Shown here one piece after another: positions 46,776 to 55,284 of a DNA stretch of 64,000 nucleotides. Both the position numbers and the translations under genes were made by a program. The DNA is taken from contig CP121337.1 in assembly GCA_043554545.1 (NCBI GenBank), forward strand, positions 3,968,001-4,032,000, given 5' to 3'. The notes beneath the pieces are model-generated. The model was not told the DNA's origin. It saw only the letters and a program-made list of their open reading frames with translations, and searched no databases. Position 1 is the first letter of the stretch. Each line of letters starts with the position of its first letter. This DNA comes from UBA7330 sp043554545. Its GTDB lineage: Bacteria > Bacteroidota > Bacteroidia > Cytophagales > Cyclobacteriaceae.

Positions 46776-47194
46776 GGCCGATTTGACCTTTTTTGAAGTG
46801 CTGGCATCTGTAGAATATTCCAGGTTATGATCTGATCCGTCAGTGCATATGACCAATCGATAGGGCTGAAATTCAATCCGCCTAATTTGGTCCCATAAAA
46901 AGTTATTAGACCGCTTTGATATTGTCGCTTTAAATAACAACTCCTTTTCATCCCATGCTAAGCGTGGAGCATATTTTAAGACTTGTTCAATATCAAAACT
47001 CCGAAAATAAGCTGGGTAATACCCATTAATACCCATACCGACCCCAGTATCAGGCCTAAAGGGCCAGTTGTTGTTGTCAAAATATAAAGTACGCCAAAAA
47101 TCACCCAAAGAATTCCTCCAATGACCGATCCCCAAAAACCTGTCTTCTTTGAGAACCCAAAAAAATTATGCCCAAGCAAAATGGTCTTTCTCAT
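46728..47194 (-). pseudogene. Frameshifted third copy of the two-helix membrane protein family
   Basis: Two overlapping frames make one gene. The first 72 codons from 47194 (MRKTILLGHNFFG, two membrane helices) end in NKS and a TAA at about 46976-46978. The matching C-terminal half continues in the -1 register: KYAPRLAWDEKELL through to ESKHIEVIGG, ending at 46728. Against the intact paralogue (47191-47655) the continuity is broken by one missing base near 46977-46985; adding one T would read NKSLKYAPR. No slippery heptamer is visible, so programmed frameshifting is unlikely; a real mutation or a sequencing error fits better. It overlaps both neighbours by 4 bp. Confidence 0.75.
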
Positions 47195-47238
47195 CCTCCA
47201 ATGACTTCAATATGTTTTGACTCAGCGATCTCGCGGAT
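47191..47238. repeat. 48-bp direct repeat, copy 2 (3' end of intact paralogue)
   Basis: Identical partner of 46728-46775, spaced 463 bp. It suggests recent tandem duplication or gene conversion limited to the 3' end of the genes. Confidence 0.85.
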
Positions 47239-47655
47239 AGCAGATTTGATATTGATTGACGTTGAAGCATTCGCCTCATAAGGAAAAATATAGTCTGCTT
47301 TAGGTGAGAAAAACTTTAGCTGATAGGAGTATAGCTCTATCCTTTTGATCTGGCCCCACTCCAGGATGGTAGGAGGTTTGGAAAGCTTATTCTTCAGCAG
47401 TAAAACCTGCTCGTCAAATGTAATGCGAGGGGCATATTTTGACTTCTCTGAAAAGGACAACCAACCAGTAACAATATAGCCTATTCCGCCAGGTATCATA
47501 ATGACTCCTAAAATGAGACCTATTGGTTGAGCATAATCACCAATGATTTGAAAAACACCATTGAGGATGAATACTATTCCTGTAATGGTAAATCCCCACT
47601 TATTAGTTTTCAAGGAGAATTTGTTGTTAGATCCTAATAGAATTGTCTTTTTCAC
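47191..47655 (-). CDS. Uncharacterised two-helix membrane protein with C-terminal PH-like domain (paralogue 2)
   Basis: 154 residues from the GTG at 47653-47655; a TTG at 47682 would add 9 residues, but the GTG aligns with the start of the next paralogue (KKTILLG vs RKTILLG). Two membrane helices (about 20-65) are followed by a soluble ~85-residue domain starting KYAPRITFDEQ with a W-x-QIKRIELYSYQL segment and ending in a helix (INIKSAIREIAESKHIEV). The strand-rich core and final helix resemble a bacterial PH-like fold, an inference. The start is 7 bp after the previous gene; the stop overlaps the next by 4 bp. Confidence 0.72.
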   Translation of the reverse strand: MKKTILLGSNNKFSLKTNKWGFTITGIVFILNGVFQIIGDYAQPIGLILGVIMIPGGIGYIVTGWLSFSEKSKYAPRITFDEQVLLLKNKLSKPPTILEWGQIKRIELYSYQLKFFSPKADYIFPYEANASTSINIKSAIREIAESKHIEVIGG

Positions 47656-47662
47656 ATAATGC

Positions 47663-48127
47663 TTATTTATCAACAACTTCAATCTGCTTCACTTCAGCCA
47701 TTTCCCTCAACGTCGATTTGATTTCGATTGAAGTATCGGCAGTAGAGTTATAGTTAAACTCATAATCCTCATCCGGCATGGAAAAAACAATTTGATATGG
47801 ACCCATCTGAATACTTTTGATTTTGCTCCATGGGATTTCAATGGCCTTGCTCATTAGTCTTTCTTTGATGAGGATGTAGCTTCCACTTACTGAAACTTTC
47901 GGAGCAAACTTTGAAATTTTTGTATAGGCTACTAAACCATGTACGATAGAAGAAACAGCCAAAATCAACATAACCGCTCCGAACCTTTCGCTGACAGCAT
48001 TGTCTGAATCACGCATGATATTTTGTAAACCCAATACCAAAAGTATGCATGCAGTTGACATATGAACTCCAAAGCTCTTTTTTGCGGAATATTCCCGATT
48101 CCAACCGATTAATATGGACTTATTCAT
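47663..48127 (-). CDS. Uncharacterised two-helix membrane protein with C-terminal PH-like domain (paralogue 1)
   Basis: 154 residues from the ATG at 48125-48127 (MNKSILIGWNREYS); a TTG at 48145 would add 6 residues. Like its two downstream paralogues it has an N-terminal xKxILxG box, two membrane helices (about 23-65), and a C-terminal domain with KFAPKVSVSGSYILIKERL, IPWSKIKSIQMGPYQIVF and a last helix (STLREMAEVKQIEV). It is the most diverged copy. First gene of the run, so the promoter should be at 48128-48184 or upstream of purU. Confidence 0.72.
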   Translation of the reverse strand: MNKSILIGWNREYSAKKSFGVHMSTACILLVLGLQNIMRDSDNAVSERFGAVMLILAVSSIVHGLVAYTKISKFAPKVSVSGSYILIKERLMSKAIEIPWSKIKSIQMGPYQIVFSMPDEDYEFNYNSTADTSIEIKSTLREMAEVKQIEVVDK

Positions 48128-48184
48128 CTGTATGAATTTATCCAATTTTCAAGTTATTTGCAAGTAACTAATTGATTGTAAGAT

Positions 48185-49069
48185 TCAATCAAATACCACC
48201 GTCTTGTTCTTATACACCAGGGTTTTCCTTTGTAGATGGCTCCAAATGGCTCTAGAGAGCACAATCTTCTCTAGGTCCTGGCCTTTTCGGACTAAGTCAC
48301 TGATCGCATCTTTATGTGATATCTTGGCGACATCCTGTTCAATAATTGGTCCTGAATCCAAATCTGCAGTTACATAATGGCTGGTAGCCCCAATGATCTT
48401 TACCCCTCGTTCATGCGCACGGTGATAAGGCTTAGCCCCTGCAAAAGCCGGAAGAAATGAATGATGTATATTGATGATCTTGTTTGGAAATGATGTGATG
48501 AAGTCTTCACTCAATATCTGCATGTACCTTGCCAATACGATGAAATCAATTTGATGACTTTCCAGAAGGGCAATTTGCGCCTTTTCAACTTCCCTTTTAT
48601 TCTCCTTATTGATTTCAAAATGGTGGTAAGGTATCTGGTACAGGTCAGCCAATGCTTTATGTTTGTCATGGTTGCTGACAATCAGTGGGATATCCACTTT
48701 CCACTCTCCGGAATACTGCCTGGCAAGAATATCATATAGACAATGTGAACTACCTGAGACAAATAAAGCCATTCTGGGTCTTCTGTCAGTAAAATACAGT
48801 TCCCACTCCATTTCAAAGCGATTCGCAATTTGAGATGTAAAGACTTCCCTGATTTCCTCCTTTGGAATGTCAAAACCTGACAATTCCCATCTTACCCTCA
48901 TAAAGAAGATCCCTTCTTCTTTCTCCACGTGTTCATCAAGATCTATGATATTTCCATTGTGGTCGGAAAGAAACTGTGTGATAATTGCAATCAGTCCTTT
49001 TCGGTCAGTGCAGTGGATTAAGAGTATGGCTTGATTCGGTTCGATGATCTGACTTTTTTCTTTGCGAAT
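48185..49069 (-). CDS. purU: Formyltetrahydrofolate deformylase (start unclear)
   Basis: The enzyme hydrolyses 10-formyl-THF to formate and THF. The N-terminal ACT domain reads AILLIHCTDRKGLIAIITQF, and the formyl-transferase domain carries the catalytic Asn-His-Asp set: NIHHSFLPAFAGAKPYHRAHERG and, later, TADLDSGPIIEQD. ACT-domain homology runs ~45 codons upstream of the first conventional start (GTG at 48926-48928), but no ATG, GTG or TTG is in frame there. The open frame reaches an ATT at 49067-49069. An ATG at 49077-49079 is in another frame, and one base fewer in a six-A run (49054-49059) would join it. So either a rare start or an indel is present. Confidence 0.85.
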   Translation of the reverse strand: MRKEKSQIIEPNQAILLIHCTDRKGLIAIITQFLSDHNGNIIDLDEHVEKEEGIFFMRVRWELSGFDIPKEEIREVFTSQIANRFEMEWELYFTDRRPRMALFVSGSSHCLYDILARQYSGEWKVDIPLIVSNHDKHKALADLYQIPYHHFEINKENKREVEKAQIALLESHQIDFIVLARYMQILSEDFITSFPNKIINIHHSFLPAFAGAKPYHRAHERGVKIIGATSHYVTADLDSGPIIEQDVAKISHKDAISDLVRKGQDLEKIVLSRAIWSHLQRKTLVYKNKTVVFD

Positions 49070-49109
49070 TTAGTGACATCTATACATTCTGCAAGTGAAA
49101 ATTTGGTTG

Positions 49110-49985
49110 TCACTTTCTTCGCTGCGTGTTGATATTTCTCTTCAACCCCTTAAATTTTGTCCTTTTTACCGCAGATTTTTGAAATACCTTCCTAAATAGG
49201 TCTTCTGTGAGTTCGTGCCAATCACTTTTAGAGAAAGCTTCCCATCCCTTCGGGTCAAAGGCTTTTTCCTTGTTTGGTTTTGAAAATCGATTCCATGGGC
49301 AAACATCCTGACAAATGTCACACCCGAAGATCCAGTCATCCATTTTGGATTGGAAGTCCTCGGGAATCTCCTCTTTTAATTCAATCGTCAGGTAAGATAT
49401 ACACCTGCTCCCATCGACTACATAGGGTTCAGGGATAGCATCTGTTGGGCATGCATCCATACAGGCCGTACAAGTGCCACAATGATCCTTTACAGGTCCA
49501 TCGGGCTCTAAATCGAGATCTAATATTAATTCAGCAAGGAAGAAAAAACTGCCATGGCTTTTGTTCAACAACAAACTGTTTTTTCCAACCCAGCCTAATC
49601 CTGACTTTGCCGCCCAGGCACGTTCATGAACAGGAGCTGAATCAACAAAAGCACGCCCCTGAACCTCCCCAATCTGCTCGGATATGCTATCCAGGAATAC
49701 CTTAAGTTTTTCTTTGATTACGAAGTGATAATCTTCGCCATAAGCATATTTGGCAATCTTGTAGTTCTCCTCCTTTGCCTGGTCCTCAGAAGGAAAATAA
49801 TTGTATATCAGTGATATCACCGACTTAGCCCCCGGAACCAGTTTTCTTGGATCCAATCGTTTATCAAAATGATTTTCCAGGTAGGACATCTTCCCCTGGT
49901 AATTTCGGTTTAGCCACTCTTCCAATTTGGGTGCTTCTTCTTCCAGAAAGGTGGCCGCTGAAATTCCACAAAATGAGAAGCCCAA
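49110..49985 (-). CDS. queG: Epoxyqueuosine reductase
   Basis: 291 residues from the TTG at 49983-49985. QueG reduces epoxyqueuosine to queuosine in tRNA. Two 4Fe-4S clusters are evident: CGTCTACMDACPTDAIP and CDICQDVCPWNRF, with EERAWAAKSGLGWVGKNSLLL upstream (cobalamin-binding region). Family members normally begin ~15 residues earlier, and the sequence upstream (KKIASG directly before LGFSF) fits that. The frame extends to an ATT at 50028-50030, 2 bp after the ALDH stop, but contains no ATG or GTG. Confidence 0.9.
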   Translation of the reverse strand: MGFSFCGISAATFLEEEAPKLEEWLNRNYQGKMSYLENHFDKRLDPRKLVPGAKSVISLIYNYFPSEDQAKEENYKIAKYAYGEDYHFVIKEKLKVFLDSISEQIGEVQGRAFVDSAPVHERAWAAKSGLGWVGKNSLLLNKSHGSFFFLAELILDLDLEPDGPVKDHCGTCTACMDACPTDAIPEPYVVDGSRCISYLTIELKEEIPEDFQSKMDDWIFGCDICQDVCPWNRFSKPNKEKAFDPKGWEAFSKSDWHELTEDLFRKVFQKSAVKRTKFKGLKRNINTQRRK

Positions 49986-50032
49986 CCCAGATGCTATTTT
50001 CTTTACAAGATATGTGTGTTTAGATTTAATAG

Positions 50033-51571
50033 CTATAAATCAAATTTAATCCCCTGAGCGAGCGGAAGTTGTTCCGAATAATTAATGGTGTTTGTTTGTC
50101 TGCGCATATAAGCTTTCCATGCATCTGAACCCGATTCTCTTCCTCCACCGGTGTCTTTTTCCCCACCAAAGGCCCCACCAATTTCAGCACCTGATGTACC
50201 TATGTTGACATTTGCAATCCCACAATCGGAGCCTGCCTGTGATAAGAAAAGCTCTGACTCCCGAATGTTATTGGTGAGAATCGCTGACGAAAGCCCTTGC
50301 GGTACGGCATTTTGTTTCTCGATCGCTTCTTCTATGGTAGTGTATTTAATTAAATAAAGAATGGGTGCAAAAGTTTCACTACACACAATATCAAAACTAT
50401 TTTCTACTTCATAAATAGCCGGTTTTACATAGCAACCAGATCCATATGGTTCTCCACCTAAAATTGCTCCTTCGATGACAGCTTTACCTCCTTCATCCAA
50501 TATGCGTTCAATTGCTTCTTGATACATACTTACCGCATCCACATCAATCAGTGGGCCCATGTGCTGGGACTCATCCAATGGATCTCCGATCTTTAGTTGT
50601 CCATAGGCCTTGACCAATCTGTTTTTTACGTCTTCAAAAACACTTTCATGGATAATGAGCCTTCTTGTAGAGGTGCATCTTTGTCCGGCTGTACCTACAG
50701 ATCCAAAAACTACCCCGGGGATGGTGATATCAAGATCGGCATGCTGACTAATAATAACTGCGTTATTCCCACCAAGCTCTAATATCGTTTTCCCTAACCG
50801 CGCGCCTACCGTAGCTCCTACTGCTTTCCCCATTCTGGTGGATCCAGTTGCTGAAATCAAGGGCACCTGCGTATCAGCTGCCAGCCATTTTCCTGTCTGG
50901 GAATCTCCTATCACCAAACTACTAATGGCATTGTCGAAACCATTCTCCCTGAATACTTTTTGCACGATTTTCTGACATGCGATGGCAGTTAAAGGAACCT
51001 TTTCAGAAGGTTTCCAAACAGTCACATCTCCACACACCCAGGCGAGTGCTGCATTCCATGCCCACACAGCAACCGGAAAATTAAATGCTGATATAATACC
51101 TACGATACCCAATGAATGCCACTGTTCATACATCCGGTGTCCCGGTCTTTCAGAATGCATCGTCAAACCATATAATTGGCGTGATAAACCAACAGCGAAA
51201 TCGCAGATATCAATCATCTCCTGGACTTCTCCTAAACCTTCCTGCAGGGATTTTCCCATCTCATACGAAACGAGGGTGCCCAGATCACTTTTATGCTTTC
51301 TAAGCTCCTGCCCAATTTGTCGTACCACCTCGCCTCTTTGAGGTGCCGGCACCAGTCTCCAGGTGAGAAAAGCTTTATTGGCTTCTTGAATTATTAGGTC
51401 ATACTCCTCTCTTGTAGCGGAAACAACTGAGGCAATTTCTGCTCCGTTTGTTGGCGAATAAGAGGTGATCTTTTCACCTTTTCCCTTTAACCAATCGCCA
51501 CCAGACAACACCCCTTGATTCAACGTTTCGATTCCCAGGTTCTTTAATGTATTATTGATCGGAGCCCCCAT
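50033..51571 (-). CDS. Aldehyde dehydrogenase, ALDH7 (antiquitin)-like
   Basis: 512 residues. ALDH signatures are present: the glutamate motif LELGGNNAVII (about 268-278) and the active-site cysteine motif GQRCTSTRRLI (about 302-312), plus the C-terminal TSGAEIGGAFGGEKDTGGGRESGSDAWKAYMRR. The GTSGAEIGGAFGGEK segment is characteristic of ALDH7A1-type enzymes that oxidise alpha-aminoadipic semialdehyde in lysine or betaine-aldehyde metabolism. Substrate is inferred from family. It ends 2 bp before the open frame of queG. Confidence 0.9.
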   Translation of the reverse strand: MGAPINNTLKNLGIETLNQGVLSGGDWLKGKGEKITSYSPTNGAEIASVVSATREEYDLIIQEANKAFLTWRLVPAPQRGEVVRQIGQELRKHKSDLGTLVSYEMGKSLQEGLGEVQEMIDICDFAVGLSRQLYGLTMHSERPGHRMYEQWHSLGIVGIISAFNFPVAVWAWNAALAWVCGDVTVWKPSEKVPLTAIACQKIVQKVFRENGFDNAISSLVIGDSQTGKWLAADTQVPLISATGSTRMGKAVGATVGARLGKTILELGGNNAVIISQHADLDITIPGVVFGSVGTAGQRCTSTRRLIIHESVFEDVKNRLVKAYGQLKIGDPLDESQHMGPLIDVDAVSMYQEAIERILDEGGKAVIEGAILGGEPYGSGCYVKPAIYEVENSFDIVCSETFAPILYLIKYTTIEEAIEKQNAVPQGLSSAILTNNIRESELFLSQAGSDCGIANVNIGTSGAEIGGAFGGEKDTGGGRESGSDAWKAYMRRQTNTINYSEQLPLAQGIKFDL

Positions 51572-51636
51572 AATTCAGTGTCTTTTCTGTACCCAAAAAT
51601 ACAGGTTTTTAACTGGGAGCAAATTGCTTGATGCAT

Positions 51637-51669
51637 AAAAAAAGGCCACCTACTAACGTAGATGACCTT
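51637..51669 (-). terminator. Rho-independent terminator of the DegP-like gene
   Basis: An imperfect stem of 12 bases per arm with a 4-nt loop (51642-51669, CTAC/GTAG core and AAGG/CCTT base) is followed on the minus strand by seven Ts (51637-51643). It lies 24 bp after the protease stop and 66 bp before the ALDH gene start. Confidence 0.8.
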
Positions 51670-51692
51670 CATCAAACCAACCTAATCTAATC

Positions 51693-53198
51693 TTACCAAC
51701 CTATTCCATAATAGGCTTTTTCTCCATTCGGATAAAGTCCTTCGATAAGTATTCCTTCTCCTTGTGAACCTCTCAATGCGCTCGTGAGGTCATCAGGCGT
51801 TCTGATAGCTCTTTTATCGATTTTAGTGATGATAAAACCTTCTTTGATACCTGCTCTTTTCCATTTTCCTTCACCCACAGATTTTAATTGTAAACCTCCT
51901 TCGATTCCTAATTTATTCTTGATTGAATTATCAACCGGAGCCAGCTTAGACCCTTCAATTTCAAAAGAGCTTGTGGTTGAAACTACTTCAGTGGTATTCA
52001 ATAGGTTTTTAAGCTTTGCCTTTGAAGTGAATGTATTTCCATCCCTAATGTATGTAACATCAATCATATCGCCGGGTCTATTTAAGGCCACCTGCTCCTG
52101 AAGTTGGGCCACGTTTGCTACTTCTTTATCATTAATGGCAATGATTATATCATTTTCCTTTATGCCAGCTTCTTCAGCGGCGCTATTTGGTCCGACTCCT
52201 GCAACATAAACACCTCTCAATACATCTGCATGCTGTTCTTCTGCCAGGGCAGCACTCATGTCCCTAATACTAATTCCTAGCATCGGTCTTTGCACTGCGC
52301 CATAATCTCTCAGATCTGTAACTACCTTTTCTACCAATGTAGCAGGTACTGCAAATGAATACCCTGCAAATGTTCCACTCGGTGATGCAATCGCAGTATT
52401 GATTCCAACCAATTCACCCCTCAGATTAACCAACGCTCCCCCACTATTTCCGGGGTTTACTGCTGCATCCGTCTGAATAAAGGCTTCAATCTGAGTATTT
52501 CTGTCTGCGCTACGTAAAATGCCAATGTTTCTTCCTTTGGCACTAACAATACCGGCCGTCACTGTTGACCTAAAAGCAAAAGGGTTTCCAACCGCAAGTA
52601 CCCATTCGCCTACCTGAATACTTTCAGAATTTCCAAACCCCATAGCAGGCAAGTTTTTTGCATCTATTTTAACCAGGGCTATATCTGTATCCGGATCGGT
52701 GCCGATGACTAATCCTTTATAGCTTCTATTGTCACTGAGAACCACTTCTATTTCAGTCGAGTTATCAACTACGTGATTATTAGTTACAATATAACCGTCC
52801 TCTGAAATGATCACCCCAGATCCGGCTCCCTGTCTTTCTCTTGGTCTTGCATTTCTATCTCCATAATAGTCTCTGAAGAAATCCTGCAAAGGATTATTGA
52901 CATCAGCGGTTTCCTCAGAATATGTCGTTCTGATGTGTACAACAGCCGGTGTTGCTGATTTGGCTGCGTAAACAAAATTAAGTCCCTCGGGAACTACAAA
53001 ATCAGCCGAATCAAAAACGTAATTGGTAAAGCTTACTGAATTACCAGCTTCTCCATTTACGGGTACAATCGTACTGTTTGACTCAGGCATGATTATCGCA
53101 TAGCCGCCGATAGCAATGATTCCTCCTAAAAAAGAAGAAAAGATCATCGCTAATATTGTGTTCCTGTTATTCATTTTAACCTTCCTATTTATATTCAT
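51693..53198 (-). CDS. DegP/HtrA-type serine endoprotease (Do family)
   Basis: 501 residues. A signal anchor (about 14-37) is followed by a chymotrypsin-like domain with the full triad H142 (VTNNHVVDN), D172 (DPDTDIALVKID) and S252 (NPGNSGGALVN). Two PDZ domains follow (about 310-400, starting GVYVAGVGPNSAAEEAGIKENDII; and 425-500). It degrades or refolds damaged proteins in the periplasm. The start is at the ATG of 53196-53198; an internal ATG at codon 9 is an alternative. Hsp20 is encoded just upstream in the same direction, a second proteostasis gene. Confidence 0.93.
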   Translation of the reverse strand: MNINRKVKMNNRNTILAMIFSSFLGGIIAIGGYAIIMPESNSTIVPVNGEAGNSVSFTNYVFDSADFVVPEGLNFVYAAKSATPAVVHIRTTYSEETADVNNPLQDFFRDYYGDRNARPRERQGAGSGVIISEDGYIVTNNHVVDNSTEIEVVLSDNRSYKGLVIGTDPDTDIALVKIDAKNLPAMGFGNSESIQVGEWVLAVGNPFAFRSTVTAGIVSAKGRNIGILRSADRNTQIEAFIQTDAAVNPGNSGGALVNLRGELVGINTAIASPSGTFAGYSFAVPATLVEKVVTDLRDYGAVQRPMLGISIRDMSAALAEEQHADVLRGVYVAGVGPNSAAEEAGIKENDIIIAINDKEVANVAQLQEQVALNRPGDMIDVTYIRDGNTFTSKAKLKNLLNTTEVVSTTSSFEIEGSKLAPVDNSIKNKLGIEGGLQLKSVGEGKWKRAGIKEGFIITKIDKRAIRTPDDLTSALRGSQGEGILIEGLYPNGEKAYYGIGW

Positions 53199-53311
53199 TT
53201 ATTTAACTGAATTTCTTTACTAGTGGTTTACTTTAACTTCAATTAGTGTTATTTAGATACACTTGGTTAACAATATTTAACAAAGCAATTCATAATTGAG
53301 GCCTTTAAAAG

Positions 53312-53333
53312 AAAAAAGGCAGACATATTGCCC
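53312..53333 (-). terminator. Weak candidate terminator after the Hsp20 gene
   Basis: GGCA (53318-53321) pairs with TGCC (53329-53332) and, on the minus strand, is followed by six Ts (53312-53317). The stem is only 4 bp, so this is a low-confidence call. Confidence 0.3.
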
Positions 53334-53360
53334 ACCCTTTTTCTTCATCTATGTCCAGAT

Positions 53361-53780
53361 TTACTTAATTGAAATTGTTCTTTTCGACTCCTTCTTCTCA
53401 TCTTTCGGAACAGAAACTGTCAGAATCCCCTCTTTATAAGTAGCGTCTATCTTTTCAACGTTAACAGTATCTGGCAGATAAAAGGATCTGCTAAATGATC
53501 CATAGTGACTCTCAATCTTATGAAAATTTTTCTCGTTCTTCTCATTTTCAAACTTCCTTTCGCCACTCACTGTCAATCGGTCCTTTTGAACATCGATACT
53601 TATATTTTCTTTTTTCATTCCAGGAACATGAAATTGAATTTCAAATTCCTTTTCTGTCTCTGCAACATCTACTGTTGGTGAATACCTTCCTTCATTGAAG
53701 TCTTCATTAAAAAATCTGTCAAAAAAACCACCAAATGTGCTTGGTACATAATCGTTTGGGTTATATTTAATTAGTGTCAT
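53361..53780 (-). CDS. Hsp20/alpha-crystallin family small heat-shock protein
   Basis: 139 residues. The alpha-crystallin domain (about 35-125) includes YSPTVDVAETEKEFEIQFHVPGMKKENISIDVQKDRLTVSGERK and the closing VEKIDATYKEGILTVSVPK. The N-terminal arm contains the conserved FDRFF segment. It acts as an ATP-independent chaperone that holds unfolded proteins. A C-terminal I-x-I motif (ISIK) is present for oligomer contacts. Confidence 0.93.
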   Translation of the reverse strand: MTLIKYNPNDYVPSTFGGFFDRFFNEDFNEGRYSPTVDVAETEKEFEIQFHVPGMKKENISIDVQKDRLTVSGERKFENEKNEKNFHKIESHYGSFSRSFYLPDTVNVEKIDATYKEGILTVSVPKDEKKESKRTISIK

Positions 53781-54000
53781 TTTATTTATATTTTTAGTTG
53801 AACATTAAATTCATTTCACCTTAGATCGAATTCTATGCCATTGGGGCAAATAGCCATTTAAAGAATATTTTAATGTCAATTTGTCTTGTTTTAGGCAAAA
53901 TCGTTTATTTTTATCATGTCATTATGTCTTACTTAATGTTTAAAATCTGTCAAAACCCATAAAAATGAATTACCCTACTTCAAAAAACCGCTAGTTAAAA

Positions 54001-55272
54001 ATGAAATACCTGTATACCCTATTACTATTTGCTTCTTACATGGCCGTTTTTGGTCAGTCCACTCCTAATTATGATGAGTCTAAAGTGCCAGAATACACAT
54101 TGCCGGAGGTGTTAAAGTCAGTTGATGGTAAAATGATCCAAAAACTTCAGGATTGGCAATTAATGAGAAGGCCAGAGGTTTTTGAGCTATTTGCCAGGGA
54201 GATGTATGGGAAAGTGCCCAATGTACCTTATGCGATTGATTATAAAACCATTAAAGAGGGTATTCCAATTCTTTCAGGAGATGCGTTACTAAAAGAGGTA
54301 GTCATAACCATCCATACGGCTAAAGGGTCTCTTCCTTTTAATCTAATGATCATTACGCCTCCAGAAAAAAAGGATTCTTATCCATGCATACTTGGGCTCA
54401 ATTTTTATGGAAATCATACCCTACTAGATGACAAAAACATCACAATCACACAAGCCTGGGTCAATAACAACGAAGGTTTTGGGATTACAGAAAATAAAGC
54501 CAATGAGGGTACCAGAGGCGTACGTAACTACAGGTGGGATATCGAAATAATAGTTGGTAAAGGATATGCACTAGCCAGTATCTATTATGGCGAATTGGAC
54601 CCTGACTTTGATGATGGTTTCCAGAACGGACTTCATCCGCTATTCTTTAAAGATGGTCAATCAAAACCATTGCCTGAAGAATGGGGCAGTATAGGTGCCT
54701 GGGCTTTTGGTCTGAGCAGAGCTATGGATTACCTGGAAAAAGACCCTATCATTGACGAAAATAAAGTCGCGGTTATTGGTCATTCCCGATTAGGTAAAGC
54801 CTCCTTATGGGCAGGGGCATCAGATGAGCGATTTTCTCTGGTTATATCAAATGACTCTGGTTGCGGGGGTGCAGCACTCTCAAGACGGACTTTTGGTGAG
54901 ACTGTTGGTCGAATCAACAGTTCTTTTCCCCATTGGTTTAATGATCGCTTTTTAAAATACAACGAAAATGAAAGTGCATTACCACTAGATCAACACATGT
55001 TATTATCACTTGTCGCACCCAGACCCTTATATGTTGCCAGTGCAATTGAAGATCGCTGGGCAGATCCAAAAGGCGAGTATTTGTCACTCTATCATGCGAA
55101 TCCGGCTTACAAGCTTTATGGGGAACGATCCATTTCAGATTCAGAAGTACCCAAAGTAGACCAGCCCAAAGTCATTGGAAAAACCGGTTATCACGTGCGT
55201 GCTGGTGGACATGATGTAAAACCTTATGATTGGGCTCAGTACCTGAATTTCGCAGACATGTTTTTTAAATAA
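54001..55272 (+). CDS. Glucuronoyl esterase (CE15)-like exported hydrolase
   Basis: 423 residues with a signal peptide (about 1-18). The alpha/beta-hydrolase core has the nucleophile motif GHSRLGKASLWAGA with S262, the conserved NDSGCGGAALSRRTFGE block that surrounds the oxyanion hole, and a late His region GYHVRAGGHDVKPYDW (about 396-411). These are CE15 landmarks; such enzymes cut ester bonds between lignin and glucuronoxylan or act on uronate esters in algal glycans. Secreted or periplasmic. It is monocistronic, convergent with cutC, and stands apart from sugar-transport genes. Confidence 0.85.
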   Translation: MKYLYTLLLFASYMAVFGQSTPNYDESKVPEYTLPEVLKSVDGKMIQKLQDWQLMRRPEVFELFAREMYGKVPNVPYAIDYKTIKEGIPILSGDALLKEVVITIHTAKGSLPFNLMIITPPEKKDSYPCILGLNFYGNHTLLDDKNITITQAWVNNNEGFGITENKANEGTRGVRNYRWDIEIIVGKGYALASIYYGELDPDFDDGFQNGLHPLFFKDGQSKPLPEEWGSIGAWAFGLSRAMDYLEKDPIIDENKVAVIGHSRLGKASLWAGASDERFSLVISNDSGCGGAALSRRTFGETVGRINSSFPHWFNDRFLKYNENESALPLDQHMLLSLVAPRPLYVASAIEDRWADPKGEYLSLYHANPAYKLYGERSISDSEVPKVDQPKVIGKTGYHVRAGGHDVKPYDWAQYLNFADMFFK

Positions 55273-55284
55273 TCCGGAAAAAAT

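Noticed and set aside
46976..46990. Programmed ribosomal frameshift in the third paralogue
   Set aside because: No X-XXY-YYZ slippery heptamer or downstream pseudoknot is evident; an indel is the simpler explanation.
46728..47135. A 135-codon frame read as a separate gene
   Set aside because: Its first ~48 codons are an off-frame reading of the membrane-helix part of the paralogue; only its C-terminal part is conserved, so it is the second half of a frameshifted gene.
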